Of a DNA stretch of 64,000 nt, positions 1 through 8,584 are shown piece by piece. Where the stretch lies: the NCBI GenBank assembly GCA_030432695.1, contig JAUILN010000005.1, positions 124,001-188,000 of the forward strand, written 5' to 3'. This DNA is from a bacterium. GTDB taxonomy: Bacteria > Planctomycetota > UBA1135 > UBA2386. A model generated the notes under the pieces. The model did no database searches and was not told the origin of the DNA. It saw only the letters and a program-made list of their open reading frames with translations. How positions within the stretch are numbered: the stretch's first letter is position 1; each line of letters starts with the position of its first letter. Position numbers and translations under genes: made by a program.

Positions 1-2
1 TG

Positions 3-860
3 ACCTGGCTGGAGGTCGACGGCGCCGGCCGCATCGATCTCGGGCAACTCGCGGCAGCGATCCGTGACGACACCCTGCTGGTGTCGCTGATGTTCGCCAA
101 CAACGAGACCGGCACCGCCCACCCGGTCGCCGAGATCGGCAAGCTGTGCAAGGAGCGCGGTGTGCTGTTCCACACCGACGCGACCCAGGCGCCCGGCAAG
201 CTGCCGATCGACGTCGAAGCCCAGGACATCGACCTGCTGTCGCTGTCGGCGCACAAGTTCTACGGCCCGAAGGGTGTCGGTGCGCTCTACGTGCGCCGCA
301 AGAACCCGCGCGTGCGCCTCGCGCCGATCCTCGACGGCGGCGGCCACGAGCGCGGCATGCGTTCGGGCACCCTGGCGGTTCCCGGCATCGTCGGCATGGG
401 CGAGGCAGCCCGGATCGCCCGCGAGGAGTTCGACCAGGAGGTCGCCAGGATGACCGCATTGCGCGACCGCCTGGAGAACGGCATCCGCAAGGCGCTGCCG
501 GACTCGGTGATCAACGGCGACGTCGAACACCGCATGCCGCACCTGTCCAACATCTCGTTCCCGTACGTCGAGGGCGAGTCCCTCATCATGGGCATCAAGG
601 ACGTCGCGGTGTCGTCGGGCTCGGCCTGCACCTCCGCGAGCCTCGAGCCCAGCTACGTCCTCAAGAGCCTGGGCCTCGGTGACGAACTCGCCCACAGCTC
701 GATCCGCTTCTCGCTCGGCCGGTTCAACACCGAGGCAGAGGTCGACTACGTGGTCGACCTCGTGGTCAAGGAGGTCACCCGGCTCCGCGAGATGTCCCCG
801 CTCTGGGAGATGGTGCAGGAAGGAATCGACCTGTCCCAGGTGAAGTGGACGGTGCACTGA
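3..860 (+). CDS. iscS: IscS cysteine desulfurase, 5' truncated by window edge
   Basis: Pyridoxal-phosphate enzyme that takes sulfur from cysteine and passes it to IscU for Fe-S cluster building. The reading frame is open from the left edge, so the N-terminus lies outside. The PLP lysine is in the [10 protein letters not shown] motif (codon at 255-257) and the catalytic cysteine in [16 protein letters not shown] (codon at 627-629). The C-terminus ([15 protein letters not shown], ending WTVH) closely follows the IscS group rather than NifS or SufS. It is first of six visible genes in the order iscS-iscU-iscA-hscB-hscA-fdx, all on the plus strand. An iscR regulator, if present, would lie to the left and cannot be seen. 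Confidence 0.97.
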   Translation, partial: TWLEVDGAGRIDLGQLAAAIRDDTLLVSLMFANNETGTAHPVAEIGKLCKERGVLFHTDATQAPGKLPIDVEAQDIDLLSLSAHKFYGPKGVGALYVRRKNPRVRLAPILDGGGHERGMRSGTLAVPGIVGMGEAARIAREEFDQEVARMTALRDRLENGIRKALPDSVINGDVEHRMPHLSNISFPYVEGESLIMGIKDVAVSSGSACTSASLEPSYVLKSLGLGDELAHSSIRFSLGRFNTEAEVDYVVDLVVKEVTRLREMSPLWEMVQEGIDLSQVKWTVH

Positions 861-922
861 GTCACCAGGCACGCACCACCATCTTCTCCCCGAACCACCG
901 AACCACCCCACGGAGGCCTGAC

Positions 923-1369
923 ATGGCATACAGCGACAAGGTCCTCGACCACTACAACCACCCCCGCAACGTCGGCGCGCTCGACAAGGACGCGCAGGAC
1001 GTCGGCACCGGCGTCGTCGGCGCACCCGAGTGCGGCGACGTGATGAAGCTGCAGATCAAGGTCGACGAGGAGTCCGGCCGCATCGTCGACGCCAAGTTCA
1101 AGACCTACGGCTGCGGCTCGGCGATCGCCTCGTCGTCGCTGGCTACCGAGTGGCTGAAGGGCGCGACGGTCGACGAGGCCCTGGCGATCCAGAACACCTC
1201 GATCGTCGAGGAACTCTCGCTACCGCCGGTCAAGATCCACTGCTCGGTGCTGGCCGAGGACGCGATCAAGGCGGCGATCGCCGACTACCGGTCGAAGCGG
1301 GGCGCCGCCGGCCAGAGTGCCACGGCCGCGCAGGCGCCTGCCGCGGCGGGCGACGGAACCGCATCCTGA
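923..1369 (+). CDS. iscU: IscU Fe-S cluster scaffold
   Basis: Scaffold on which the [2Fe-2S] cluster is built before transfer by HscA/HscB. The three cluster cysteines are C37 (in GAPECGD, with D39), C64 (YGCGSA) and C107 (KIHCSV). The HscA recognition motif LPPVK sits at 100-104, matching the presence of hscA and hscB downstream. The ATG at 923 is chosen because MAYSDKVLDHYNHPRNVG is the conserved start and CGGAGG at 911-916 is a plausible ribosome binding site; an upstream in-frame ATG at 845 overlaps iscS and is not conserved. The C-terminus carries an Ala-rich tail of about 20 residues beyond the usual IscU end. Confidence 0.96.
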   Translation: MAYSDKVLDHYNHPRNVGALDKDAQDVGTGVVGAPECGDVMKLQIKVDEESGRIVDAKFKTYGCGSAIASSSLATEWLKGATVDEALAIQNTSIVEELSLPPVKIHCSVLAEDAIKAAIADYRSKRGAAGQSATAAQAPAAAGDGTAS

Positions 1370-1383
1370 GGAACGAACCGGCG

Positions 1384-1809
1384 ATGAACGAGACGACCAA
1401 CACGAACACGGCGAACACCGACCCGACCTCCGCGGCGTCGACTCCCGCCGTCGATACCGCCGCGAAGCCCGGCCGCGGCATCGCGCTGACCGAGCGCGCC
1501 GCCAAGGAGATCCGCCGAGTCATGGAGGAGAACTCCTTCGACCCGGAGAACTCGTGGGTGCGCATCGGCGCCAAGGGTGGCGGCTGCTCCGGGTTCAGCT
1601 ACGTGCTCGACTTCGACTCCAACGGGCCGACCGAGTACGACCTGACCTTCGAGCAGCACGACGTGAAGATCCTCATCGACAAGAAGAGCGAGTTCTTCAT
1701 GGGCGGCACCGAACTCGACTTCAACGACGGCCTGCTCGACCGCGGCTTCGTGTTCAAGAACCCCTCGGCGACCGGCACCTGCGGCTGCGGCACCTCGTTC
1801 TCGGCCTGA
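1384..1809 (+). CDS. iscA: IscA A-type Fe-S carrier
   Basis: A-type carrier that binds iron or an Fe-S cluster and hands it to apo-proteins. The three ligand cysteines are C68 (GGGCSGF) and C133/C135 (GTCGCG). The ATG at 1384 lies 14 nt after the iscU stop, with GAGGAA overlapping that stop as a likely ribosome binding site. The first 30 residues are a Thr/Ala/Asn-rich low-complexity leader not found in enterobacterial IscA; the conserved domain starts near residue 32 (GIALTERAAKEI). Position third in the ISC operon agrees with the role. Confidence 0.94.
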   Translation: MNETTNTNTANTDPTSAASTPAVDTAAKPGRGIALTERAAKEIRRVMEENSFDPENSWVRIGAKGGGCSGFSYVLDFDSNGPTEYDLTFEQHDVKILIDKKSEFFMGGTELDFNDGLLDRGFVFKNPSATGTCGCGTSFSA

Positions 1810-1813
1810 GCGG

Positions 1814-2320
1814 ATGCCGACCTCCCTGGAGCCCGGCGAGGTGTTCGCCCTGTTCGAGCTGGAACCGACGCTCGACCTCGACCTCGACGCGCTCGAACGC
1901 GACTACCTGCGTCGCTCCCGGGACTGCCATCCGGACCACCACGCCGCCGCGGACCCTGACCGTATGGTCGAACTCCTCGACCGCTCGGCGCGGCTGAACG
2001 ACGCCCACCGCCTGCTCCGCGACCGCTGGCAGCGCGCCGCCCTGGCTCTCGAAGCACGCCGACCCGGTGTGCTCGAGGCCACCAAGAACCTCGACCCGAT
2101 GTTCTTGATGGACGCCATGGAGTGGGCGGAGTCCAGTGCGGAGGCCCGGGGTAGCGCGGCCGCCGAAGACCTGCGCCAACGCTTCGAGGTGCGAGTCGAA
2201 GAGTCCTGGTCCGCGCTTCGCCTCGCCTTCCTCGACGGTGACCTCGAAGGTGCCGCGACGTGCCTCCACCAGTCGAAGTACGCGCGCAAGGCCCTCGCCG
2301 ACCTCGTGTCCGACGAGTGA
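1814..2320 (+). CDS. hscB: HscB (Hsc20) J-domain co-chaperone
   Basis: Co-chaperone that delivers IscU to HscA and stimulates its ATPase. An N-terminal J domain (about 1-75) has the HPD tripeptide at 39-41 (DCHPDHH). The C-terminal helical region (about 90-168) corresponds to the IscU-binding domain. Length of 168 residues matches the family (about 170). The ATG is 4 nt after the iscA stop, so translation is probably coupled. Sequence similarity is modest, but the J domain together with the slot before hscA makes the call firm. Confidence 0.92.
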   Translation: MPTSLEPGEVFALFELEPTLDLDLDALERDYLRRSRDCHPDHHAAADPDRMVELLDRSARLNDAHRLLRDRWQRAALALEARRPGVLEATKNLDPMFLMDAMEWAESSAEARGSAAAEDLRQRFEVRVEESWSALRLAFLDGDLEGAATCLHQSKYARKALADLVSDE

Positions 2321-2384
2321 ACCACCCACGCCGTCCGCCCTGGATCCGCCCGGCATCAGCCACCCGCCACCCTCTCCACGCACC

Positions 2385-4235
2385 GTGACCGCCCCAGCGC
2401 AACCCGACGCCGCCGCTCCCCCCCGCGTGGTCCTCGGCATCGACCTCGGCACCACCAACAGCCTCGCAGCCGTGCAGGGCCGAAGTGGACCCGTGGTGAT
2501 CCGCGATTCCTCCGGCGAGGCCTTGATCCCTTCGGTCGTCTCCTTCGCCGAGCCTGGCACGGACGCCACGCCCCTGGTCGGTTCCGCGGCGCGGGCCCGG
2601 GTCCTGGAGGCGCCGTCCCGCACCATCCACTCGATCAAGCGACTCATCGGTCGCTCCGGGGATGACGTGGCCGAGGAGGCCTCCCGCCTCCCCTATCCGG
2701 TGGTGCAAGGTGAGCGTGGCCTCGCTCGGGTCCGCATCGACGACCACGACTGGACCCCCGAGGAACTCAGCGCACTGATCCTCGGCCACGTCCGCGACCG
2801 CGCCGCCGCAGCGCTGTCGCAGCCGATCGAGGACGTGGTCATCACCGTCCCCGCCTACTTCGACGACGCCCAGCGCCAGGCCACCCGCCACGCCGCGGAA
2901 CTCGCCGGGCTGAAGTGCCTGCGCATCGTCAACGAGCCGACCGCGGCGTCGCTCGCCTATGGCATCGACGGCTCGAAGGACGGCACGGTGCTGGTCTACG
3001 ACCTCGGTGGCGGCACCTTCGACGTGTCGATCCTGCGGATCCAGGACGGCACCTTCCGGGTCCTTTCGACCGCCGGCGATACCCACCTCGGCGGCGACGA
3101 CTTCGACGCGTGCATCGCCGAACGACTGCTCCAGAGCGTCGGTGCGGCGGGCGCCGAGCTGGACGATGCCTACGTCCGCCAGGCGATCCGCAAGTCGGCC
3201 GAGGCGCTGAAGTGCCAGCTGAGCACCGAGGACCACGCCGCGCTGGAGATCGACCTCGACGGCACATCCCATCGGTTCGAGATCGACCGCCCGAGCTTCG
3301 AGGAGTCGATCGCACCCCTGGTCGACCGCACGCTCGACTGCACCCGCCGCGCGCTCCGCGACGCCGAGGTCGCCACCGGCAACCTCGACGCCGTGGTGCT
3401 GGTCGGCGGCTCCACCCGCGTCCCGTTGGTCCGTCGCCGCATCGAGGAACTCACCGGGCGCGCGCCCGAAGCCGGCGTCGACCCCGACCTGGCGGTCGCT
3501 CTCGGCGCCGCGATCCAGGCCGATGTCCTGGCCGGTGGCAACCGGTCGCTGCTGCTGCTCGACGTGGTGCCGCTCTCGCTCGGCATCGAGACCATGGGCG
3601 GCGTGGTCAGCAAGCTGATCCTGCGCAACGCCACGATCCCGTCCAGCGTCACCGAGGAGTTCTCCACCCAGGTCGACGGCCAGACCGCGGTCGACATCAA
3701 CATCTACCAGGGCGAGCGCGAGCGCGCCGCCGACTGCCGCATGCTCGGCGCGTTCAAACTGCGCGGGATCCCGCCGCTGCCCGCCGGTCTGCCGCGGGTC
3801 GCGGTGACGTTCCTGGTCGACGCCGACGGCGTGCTCCGGGTGCGGGCCAAGGAACAGCGCACCGGCATCGAGGCCTCGATCCAGGTGGTGCCGAGCTTCG
3901 GACTGACGCGCGACGAGGTCGATCGCATGATGCGTGACTCGATCCTGCACGCGGTCGAGGACATGTGCGCGCGCGAGGGCATCGAGCTCCGCAACAAGGC
4001 CCGCGCGATGGCCCAGGGCACCCGCAAGGCCCTGGCGATGGCCGACCTGCCCCCCGACCAGATCTGGTCGGTGAAGAAGGGCGTCGACAAGCTGGAGAAG
4101 CTGCTCGATGCGTCCGAACCGCTCGACCAGCTCCGCGCCGCGGTCGACGACCTGTCGAAGCGCACCGCGCAGATCGCCGACGACGTGATCAGTTCCGCGG
4201 TGGCCAAGGCACTCGCCGAAGAACCCACCTCCTGA
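2385..4235 (+). CDS. hscA: HscA Hsp70-type chaperone for Fe-S assembly
   Basis: Specialised Hsp70 that uses ATP to release the cluster from IscU. Nucleotide-binding motifs are GIDLGTTNS near the N-terminus, [25 protein letters not shown] and [12 protein letters not shown]; the substrate-binding and lid part follows. With a GTG start at 2385 the product is 616 residues, the usual HscA length. The frame stays open upstream into hscB, but that sequence is not Hsp70-like. No clear ribosome binding site precedes the GTG, so the exact start is inferred. It lies 64 nt after hscB. Confidence 0.94.
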   Translation: MTAPAQPDAAAPPRVVLGIDLGTTNSLAAVQGRSGPVVIRDSSGEALIPSVVSFAEPGTDATPLVGSAARARVLEAPSRTIHSIKRLIGRSGDDVAEEASRLPYPVVQGERGLARVRIDDHDWTPEELSALILGHVRDRAAAALSQPIEDVVITVPAYFDDAQRQATRHAAELAGLKCLRIVNEPTAASLAYGIDGSKDGTVLVYDLGGGTFDVSILRIQDGTFRVLSTAGDTHLGGDDFDACIAERLLQSVGAAGAELDDAYVRQAIRKSAEALKCQLSTEDHAALEIDLDGTSHRFEIDRPSFEESIAPLVDRTLDCTRRALRDAEVATGNLDAVVLVGGSTRVPLVRRRIEELTGRAPEAGVDPDLAVALGAAIQADVLAGGNRSLLLLDVVPLSLGIETMGGVVSKLILRNATIPSSVTEEFSTQVDGQTAVDINIYQGERERAADCRMLGAFKLRGIPPLPAGLPRVAVTFLVDADGVLRVRAKEQRTGIEASIQVVPSFGLTRDEVDRMMRDSILHAVEDMCAREGIELRNKARAMAQGTRKALAMADLPPDQIWSVKKGVDKLEKLLDASEPLDQLRAAVDDLSKRTAQIADDVISSAVAKALAEEPTS

Positions 4236-4268
4236 CCGCTGCCGAGCCTCACCTTCCGGTCCAAAGAG

Positions 4269-4607
4269 ATGTCCGATCCGATCCGCGTCCGCTTCGTGGA
4301 CGGCGACGAGTTCGAGGCCGCCATCGGCGACTCGATCCTCGACGTCGCCCTCGCCCACGGCATCGACCTCGACCACGCCTGCGGCGGCGTCTGCGCCTGC
4401 TCGACCTGCCACGTCCGCATCGTCGAGGGCGCCGACGCCCTCAACGAGTCCTCCGACGACGAGGAGGACCAGCTCGACGAGGCCCGCGACGTCGGCCTCG
4501 ACTCCCGGCTGGGCTGCCAGGCGAAGATCCTGCGCGCGCCGGCGGGAGGCGTGATCGCGGTCCGCATCCCCAGCTGGAACGTCAATCTGGTGCGCGAGGC
4601 GCACTGA
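4269..4607 (+). CDS. fdx: ISC-type [2Fe-2S] ferredoxin
   Basis: Adrenodoxin-type ferredoxin supplying electrons for cluster assembly. Ligands are C38, C44, C47 and C83; an extra non-ligand C42 is also present in the ISC ferredoxin of E. coli. Length of 112 residues is typical. It closes the ISC operon, with 33 nt between the hscA stop and this ATG. Its last 26 bp overlap the end of the convergent gene on the other strand. Confidence 0.95.
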   Translation: MSDPIRVRFVDGDEFEAAIGDSILDVALAHGIDLDHACGGVCACSTCHVRIVEGADALNESSDDEEDQLDEARDVGLDSRLGCQAKILRAPAGGVIAVRIPSWNVNLVREAH

Positions 4608-5892
4608 TTCCCTGGTCGACACCCGCCGCCGTGCCGCCCCCCGGCTCGCAACTGCGAAGCACCCGCTCCAACTCCTCGGGCAGGAACGGCGTCTCCAGCA
4701 CCGCCACCGGCGCCGAGACCTGATCCTGTCTGGGCAGCCGGCGATGCTGGCCGGCGCCGGTGCACCAGACCACGGCGACGTCGGGGCGGCACGCGGCGAC
4801 CTCCTCCGCGAGCGGCAGGGCCACGGACTCCTCGCGCGCGATCACCAGCAAGCCCGCCGCGGCATCGGTCGCGATCAGAGTTCTCGCGGTCCCGGCGTCG
4901 CTGGCATCGACGACGGGATGGCCGCGTAGCTCCAGAGCCGTGCGGAGCACCGTCCTCGTCCCCGCGTCCGCGGCCACCACCACCGCAAGTGCGCGTCCGC
5001 TGCGCGGATCGTCCGCGGCACCCCGGGTCTCGAGCAACCGCGCCGCGATCCGCAGCACCCGATCCCGTTCGTCCTTCGGCGCTTCGGCATCGGCGATCCG
5101 TCCCACCAGGATCGCGCCACGGATCCCACCGGGGACGCGCCCCACCCGCACGAACCGCCCCGCCTCGGCCGTCGGATGATGGGCCGCGATCCGTCGGGCG
5201 AGTTCCGCCCCGCTCTGGACCGCTGCCGGCCCCTGGGCGGCGAGGACCTCCTCGCACAAGCCCTCGAATCGTGGGCCGGTCACACTGCGGATCCGGAAAG
5301 GCCCGTCTCCAACCCGGTCGACGACCACGCAGTCCTCCACCCCGACCGCCGCGGCGAGCCACGTCGCCATCCGCTCCATCGGGACACCGGTGCCCGGCGC
5401 ACGCTTGGCCAGACGGTCGAGGATCTCCAGCGCGTGGCGCAGCCGACGAAGCGACGAACCGGTCACGTCTTCTGCCGGCAGAGCCCGAAACACCGCGAAC
5501 ACCTGGCCGGCGCCTGCGGCGACCAGCCGTACGCCGATCCGTCCGGTCCAGCGCAGGCCGCCGAGCGAGCCCGGTGCGTTCGCCAGCGCGACCTGCCGCG
5601 AACTCTCGGTCCCCACCGCCGCACGTTCGAGCAGCCGGACGGCCTCGTCCAGGCCGCCACCTGCTTCGATGGCGTCGACGATCGCCGAGCCCCTGGCGAT
5701 ACCGAGCCGTCGCGCGCGCGCGTTGGCCGCCACGACCAGACCGGTCGACGCATGGATCCGGCAGCAGGCCTCGTCGAGGAGCTCGAGCAGATCGGGAGGA
5801 TCGGGGACCTCGGTCACCTCCGGAGTATGGACCAGGCCTGCCGCCCGATGCCGCACCGGATCCACGAACGTCGGCGCGATGGCGAGCCGCAC
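4582..5892 (-). CDS. PAS / GAF-like / degenerate receiver signalling protein
   Basis: A 436-residue soluble protein with no membrane segment. Residues about 25-120 look like a PAS sensor, about 165-290 like a GAF-type ligand domain, and about 305-420 like a response-regulator receiver fold. In the receiver part the expected phospho-acceptor Asp is not apparent (LLVIAREES) and the conserved Lys before the C-terminal Pro-Phe is Thr (LETPF), so phosphorylation is unlikely. There is no kinase, GGDEF or DNA-binding output. The GTG at 5892 is the first start in frame and is uncertain. The 3' end overlaps fdx tail to tail by 26 bp; the 5' end is divergent from trmB with 23 bp between them. Domain names rest on weak pattern similarity. 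Confidence 0.65.
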   Translation of the reverse strand: MRLAIAPTFVDPVRHRAAGLVHTPEVTEVPDPPDLLELLDEACCRIHASTGLVVAANARARRLGIARGSAIVDAIEAGGGLDEAVRLLERAAVGTESSRQVALANAPGSLGGLRWTGRIGVRLVAAGAGQVFAVFRALPAEDVTGSSLRRLRHALEILDRLAKRAPGTGVPMERMATWLAAAVGVEDCVVVDRVGDGPFRIRSVTGPRFEGLCEEVLAAQGPAAVQSGAELARRIAAHHPTAEAGRFVRVGRVPGGIRGAILVGRIADAEAPKDERDRVLRIAARLLETRGAADDPRSGRALAVVVAADAGTRTVLRTALELRGHPVVDASDAGTARTLIATDAAAGLLVIAREESVALPLAEEVAACRPDVAVVWCTGAGQHRRLPRQDQVSAPVAVLETPFLPEELERVLRSCEPGGGTAAGVDQGISAPRAPD

Positions 5893-5902
5893 CGCGAGGT
5901 CC

Positions 5903-5908
5903 TACACT
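5903..5908 (+). promoter_or_regulatory. -10-like hexamer of trmB
   Basis: TACACT lies 7 nt before the trmB ATG at 5916. If transcription starts about 7 nt downstream of the hexamer, the mRNA would begin at or next to the A of the start codon (leaderless). No good -35 is visible. This is inference from sequence only. Confidence 0.45.
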
Positions 5909-5915
5909 CCGTCCG

Positions 5916-6623
5916 ATGAGTTCGGATCCCTCGCCGCCGCCCGTCGTGGGCCGTGCGCAACGCATGTCCGTCGGCGGCAAGCTGTCGTTCCGACGCCGCG
6001 TGCCGGAGGTCGACGCGGTCGGCCTGCCGCTGGTGGTCGGCGGCGATGACCCACCGCACCTCGACGAGCTGGTGCCCGACGGGTTCGACGACGTCGAGAT
6101 CGAGGTCGGCCCCGGCAAGGGTGCCTATCTCTGCGCGGCGGTGGCGGCCCGGCCGCGGAGCTTCGTCCTCGGCATCGAGGCCGCGGCCGGCTACGCCTCG
6201 TACGCGGCCCAGCAGCTCCACGAGTCCGGCGCGAACAACGGTCTGTTCCTGGTCGACAACGCGCGGCTGTTCCTCGAGGACCGGGTCCGGCCCGGGTCGT
6301 TGACGCGGGTGCACGTCTACTTCCCCGATCCCTGGCCCAAGCGTCGCCATCGTGGCCGACGGTTCTTCACCGAGGAGACGCCCAAGGTGGTGCATCGCGC
6401 CTTGCGTGACGACGGACTGTTGCTGGTCGCCACCGACAACGCGGCCTACGCCGGGCAGGTCTGCAGGGTGGTCGGCGCTTCGCCGTTGTTCGAACGCGAC
6501 CGGGCACTCGAGCGTGAGCTGATCGCCGAGGGGCCCGGGGCCGCGTTCTCGCCAACCAACTTCGAGCGCAAGTACCTCGCCGAGGGCCGCATCGTGCGCC
6601 GCTTCGCCTTCCGTCGCGCCTGA
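5916..6623 (+). CDS. trmB: tRNA (guanine-N7-)-methyltransferase
   Basis: Makes m7G46 in the tRNA variable loop using S-adenosylmethionine. The SAM motif EVGPGKG, the family motif VYFPDPWPKRRH and the C-terminal TNFERKYLAEG are all present. The 235-residue length fits TrmB. The frame is open far upstream, antisense to the PAS gene, but homology begins after the ATG at 5916. The first 30 residues (including SVGGKLSFRRRVPEVD) are an N-terminal extension. A Rieske ferredoxin gene follows after 5 nt. Confidence 0.95.
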   Translation: MSSDPSPPPVVGRAQRMSVGGKLSFRRRVPEVDAVGLPLVVGGDDPPHLDELVPDGFDDVEIEVGPGKGAYLCAAVAARPRSFVLGIEAAAGYASYAAQQLHESGANNGLFLVDNARLFLEDRVRPGSLTRVHVYFPDPWPKRRHRGRRFFTEETPKVVHRALRDDGLLLVATDNAAYAGQVCRVVGASPLFERDRALERELIAEGPGAAFSPTNFERKYLAEGRIVRRFAFRRA

Positions 6624-6628
6624 TTCGT

Positions 6629-6979
6629 ATGCAACCGAGCGCTACCGACTACCGATGGCACCCGATCGGCTCCGCTGCCGACCTCCGCTTCACGCCCGGT
6701 GCCCGCGTCGCGTGTGGTCCGCACGCCATCGCGGTGTTCCGGACCGCCGAAGGGTTCCGGGCGATCGACGACAGCTGTCCGCACCAGGGCGCGTCGCTGG
6801 CCGAGGGTGACCAGTTCCCGGATGGCATCCGCTGCCCGTGGCACGGTTGGAAGTTCGACCTGGACACCGGTCGCGGACCGGGCGGCGGTGCGGTCTGCAC
6901 CAGCGTGTATCCGGTACGGGAACGCGGCGACGGCGGTCTGGAGATCGGCCTACCGCGTGCAATGACCAGCGACGGCTGA
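6629..6979 (+). CDS. Rieske-type [2Fe-2S] ferredoxin
   Basis: Small soluble electron carrier of 116 residues. The Rieske cluster ligands are C50 and H52 (SCPHQGASL) and C69 and H72 (RCPWHGWKFD). No membrane anchor or oxygenase catalytic domain is attached, so it resembles the free ferredoxin component of dioxygenases or the NirD-like family. It starts 5 nt after trmB, suggesting co-transcription, yet the partner oxidoreductase is not visible here and its specific role is unknown. Confidence 0.88.
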   Translation: MQPSATDYRWHPIGSAADLRFTPGARVACGPHAIAVFRTAEGFRAIDDSCPHQGASLAEGDQFPDGIRCPWHGWKFDLDTGRGPGGGAVCTSVYPVRERGDGGLEIGLPRAMTSDG

Positions 6980-7042
6980 TCCTCGGTCGACTTCCGCCCG
7001 GCGCGGCCCTGCCTCCAGCCTCGCTTCTTCCGACCGACCGAC

Positions 7043-7048
7043 TACCAT
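7043..7048 (+). promoter_or_regulatory. -10-like hexamer upstream of lysS
   Basis: TACCAT in the 108-bp gap before lysS, of the same TAnnnT form as other hexamers in this window. A start about 7 nt downstream would give a leader of roughly 30 nt before the TTG at 7088. There is no convincing -35. Confidence 0.3.
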
Positions 7049-7087
7049 CGCCGGTTTCGACCGCCACCCCGCAGCTGGACCTACGCG

Positions 7088-8584
7088 TTGACCCGAGATC
7101 TCGCCGCCGACCGCCTGGCCAAGCTCGACCGACTCCGCGAGCACGGCATCGATCCCTACCCGCCGCGTGTGCCCGCTGCGACCCCGGTCACGGCCTGCCT
7201 GGACGGCCTCGACGCGCGCCTCGGTGAGACCGTCCGCGTCGCCGGTCGCCTCGCCCAGGTCCGGGACTTCGGCAAGCTGCGCTTCGCGCCTCTGACCGAC
7301 CGCAGCGGCTCGATCCAGATCGGCTTCCAGCGCGACCGGCTGCCGGAGTTCTGGCCGTTGCGCAAGGCGGTCGAGGCCAACGACCACGTGGTGATCGAGG
7401 GCGAACTCGGCCGCACCGACAAGGGTGAGCCGACCATCTGGGCCACCGCGGTGACGCTGGCCAGCAAGACGCTGCGGCACGCACCGGAGAAGTGGGCCGG
7501 TCTGCAGGACGTCGAGACCCGCTACCGCCAGCGCGCCGTCGACCTCTACGCCAATCCCGAGGTCCGCGAGACCTTCCGGCTGCGCAGCCGGGTGCTCCGC
7601 GAGACCCGCGCCTACTTCGACGGCCTCGACTACCTGGAGGTCGAGACCCCGATCCTGCAGCCGATCTTCGGTGGCGCGATGGCGCGGCCGTTCAAGACCC
7701 ACCACAACGCGCTCGACATGCCGCTCTACCTGCGGATCGCGCCGGAGCTGTACCTCAAGCGGCTCCTGGTCGGCGGTCTCGAGCGGGTCTACGAGATCGG
7801 CCGCGTGTTCCGCAACGAGGGCATCAGCACCCGGCACAACCCGGAGTTCACGATGCTCGAGAGCTACGAGGCCTGGGCCGACTACCGCGACATCATGGCG
7901 CGCGTCGAGGGCCTGTTCGGCCACCTCTGCGAGACGGTGTTCGAAGGCCGAACCACCTTCCGGTTCCGCGGCAAGGACTACGACCTGAAGCCGCCGTTCG
8001 CGAAGCACCGCTACCTCGACCTGTTCGAGCAGGCCAACGGCGGCCTCGACTGGTTCGACGCCGCGGGCGTGACCAAGCGTGCCAAGGAACTCGGCCTGAA
8101 GACCGACGGACTGCCGGCCGACAAGATCGCCGGCGACGTGTTCGAGGCCACGGTCGAGGACACGCTCGAGGGCCCGGTGTTCGTCCACGACTACCCGACC
8201 GCGATCTCGCCCTTGTCGAAGGCCTCGCCCGAGGATCCGCGGGTCGCCGAGCGCTTCGAGCTGTTCGTCGCCGGGATGGAGCTCGCCAACGCGTTCAGCG
8301 AGCTCAACGACCCGGTCGACCAGGAACAGCGCTTCGAGGCCCAGCTCCAGCACAAGGACGACGAGTCGCCCTCGGAGATGGACAGCGACTACATCGCCGC
8401 CCTGGAACACGGCCTGCCGCCAGCCGGCGGCCTCGGCATCGGCATCGACCGGCTGCTGATGCTGCTCACCGGCAACGACTCGATCCGCGACATCGTGCTG
8501 TTCCCGCTGCTGCGTCGCCTCGACGCCGGACCGGGCGAAGCGGAAGGCTCCGCGCAGGAGGCGCCGGCGGCGCCCGACGCCTGA
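7088..8584 (+). CDS. lysS: Lysyl-tRNA synthetase, class II
   Basis: Charges tRNA-Lys. It has an N-terminal OB-fold anticodon-binding domain (about 45-150) and a class II catalytic core with motif 2 (FRNEGISTRHNPEFTMLE) and motif 3 (GGLGIGIDRLLMLLTG). At 498 residues it matches bacterial LysS. The only start near the conserved N-terminus is TTG at 7088; no ATG or GTG fits, so an unusual start codon is likely. The stop codon abuts the ATG of the next gene (TGAATG), indicating coupling with the lolCDE-like cluster. Confidence 0.95.
   Translation: MTRDLAADRLAKLDRLREHGIDPYPPRVPAATPVTACLDGLDARLGETVRVAGRLAQVRDFGKLRFAPLTDRSGSIQIGFQRDRLPEFWPLRKAVEANDHVVIEGELGRTDKGEPTIWATAVTLASKTLRHAPEKWAGLQDVETRYRQRAVDLYANPEVRETFRLRSRVLRETRAYFDGLDYLEVETPILQPIFGGAMARPFKTHHNALDMPLYLRIAPELYLKRLLVGGLERVYEIGRVFRNEGISTRHNPEFTMLESYEAWADYRDIMARVEGLFGHLCETVFEGRTTFRFRGKDYDLKPPFAKHRYLDLFEQANGGLDWFDAAGVTKRAKELGLKTDGLPADKIAGDVFEATVEDTLEGPVFVHDYPTAISPLSKASPEDPRVAERFELFVAGMELANAFSELNDPVDQEQRFEAQLQHKDDESPSEMDSDYIAALEHGLPPAGGLGIGIDRLLMLLTGNDSIRDIVLFPLLRRLDAGPGEAEGSAQEAPAAPDA

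Noticed and set aside
1599..4622. 1007-codon open frame on the minus strand across hscB-hscA-fdx
   Set aside because: Low-complexity Arg/Gly/Ala/Asp composition and no family match. The opposite strand carries a conserved operon. Such shadows are expected where third positions are nearly all G or C.
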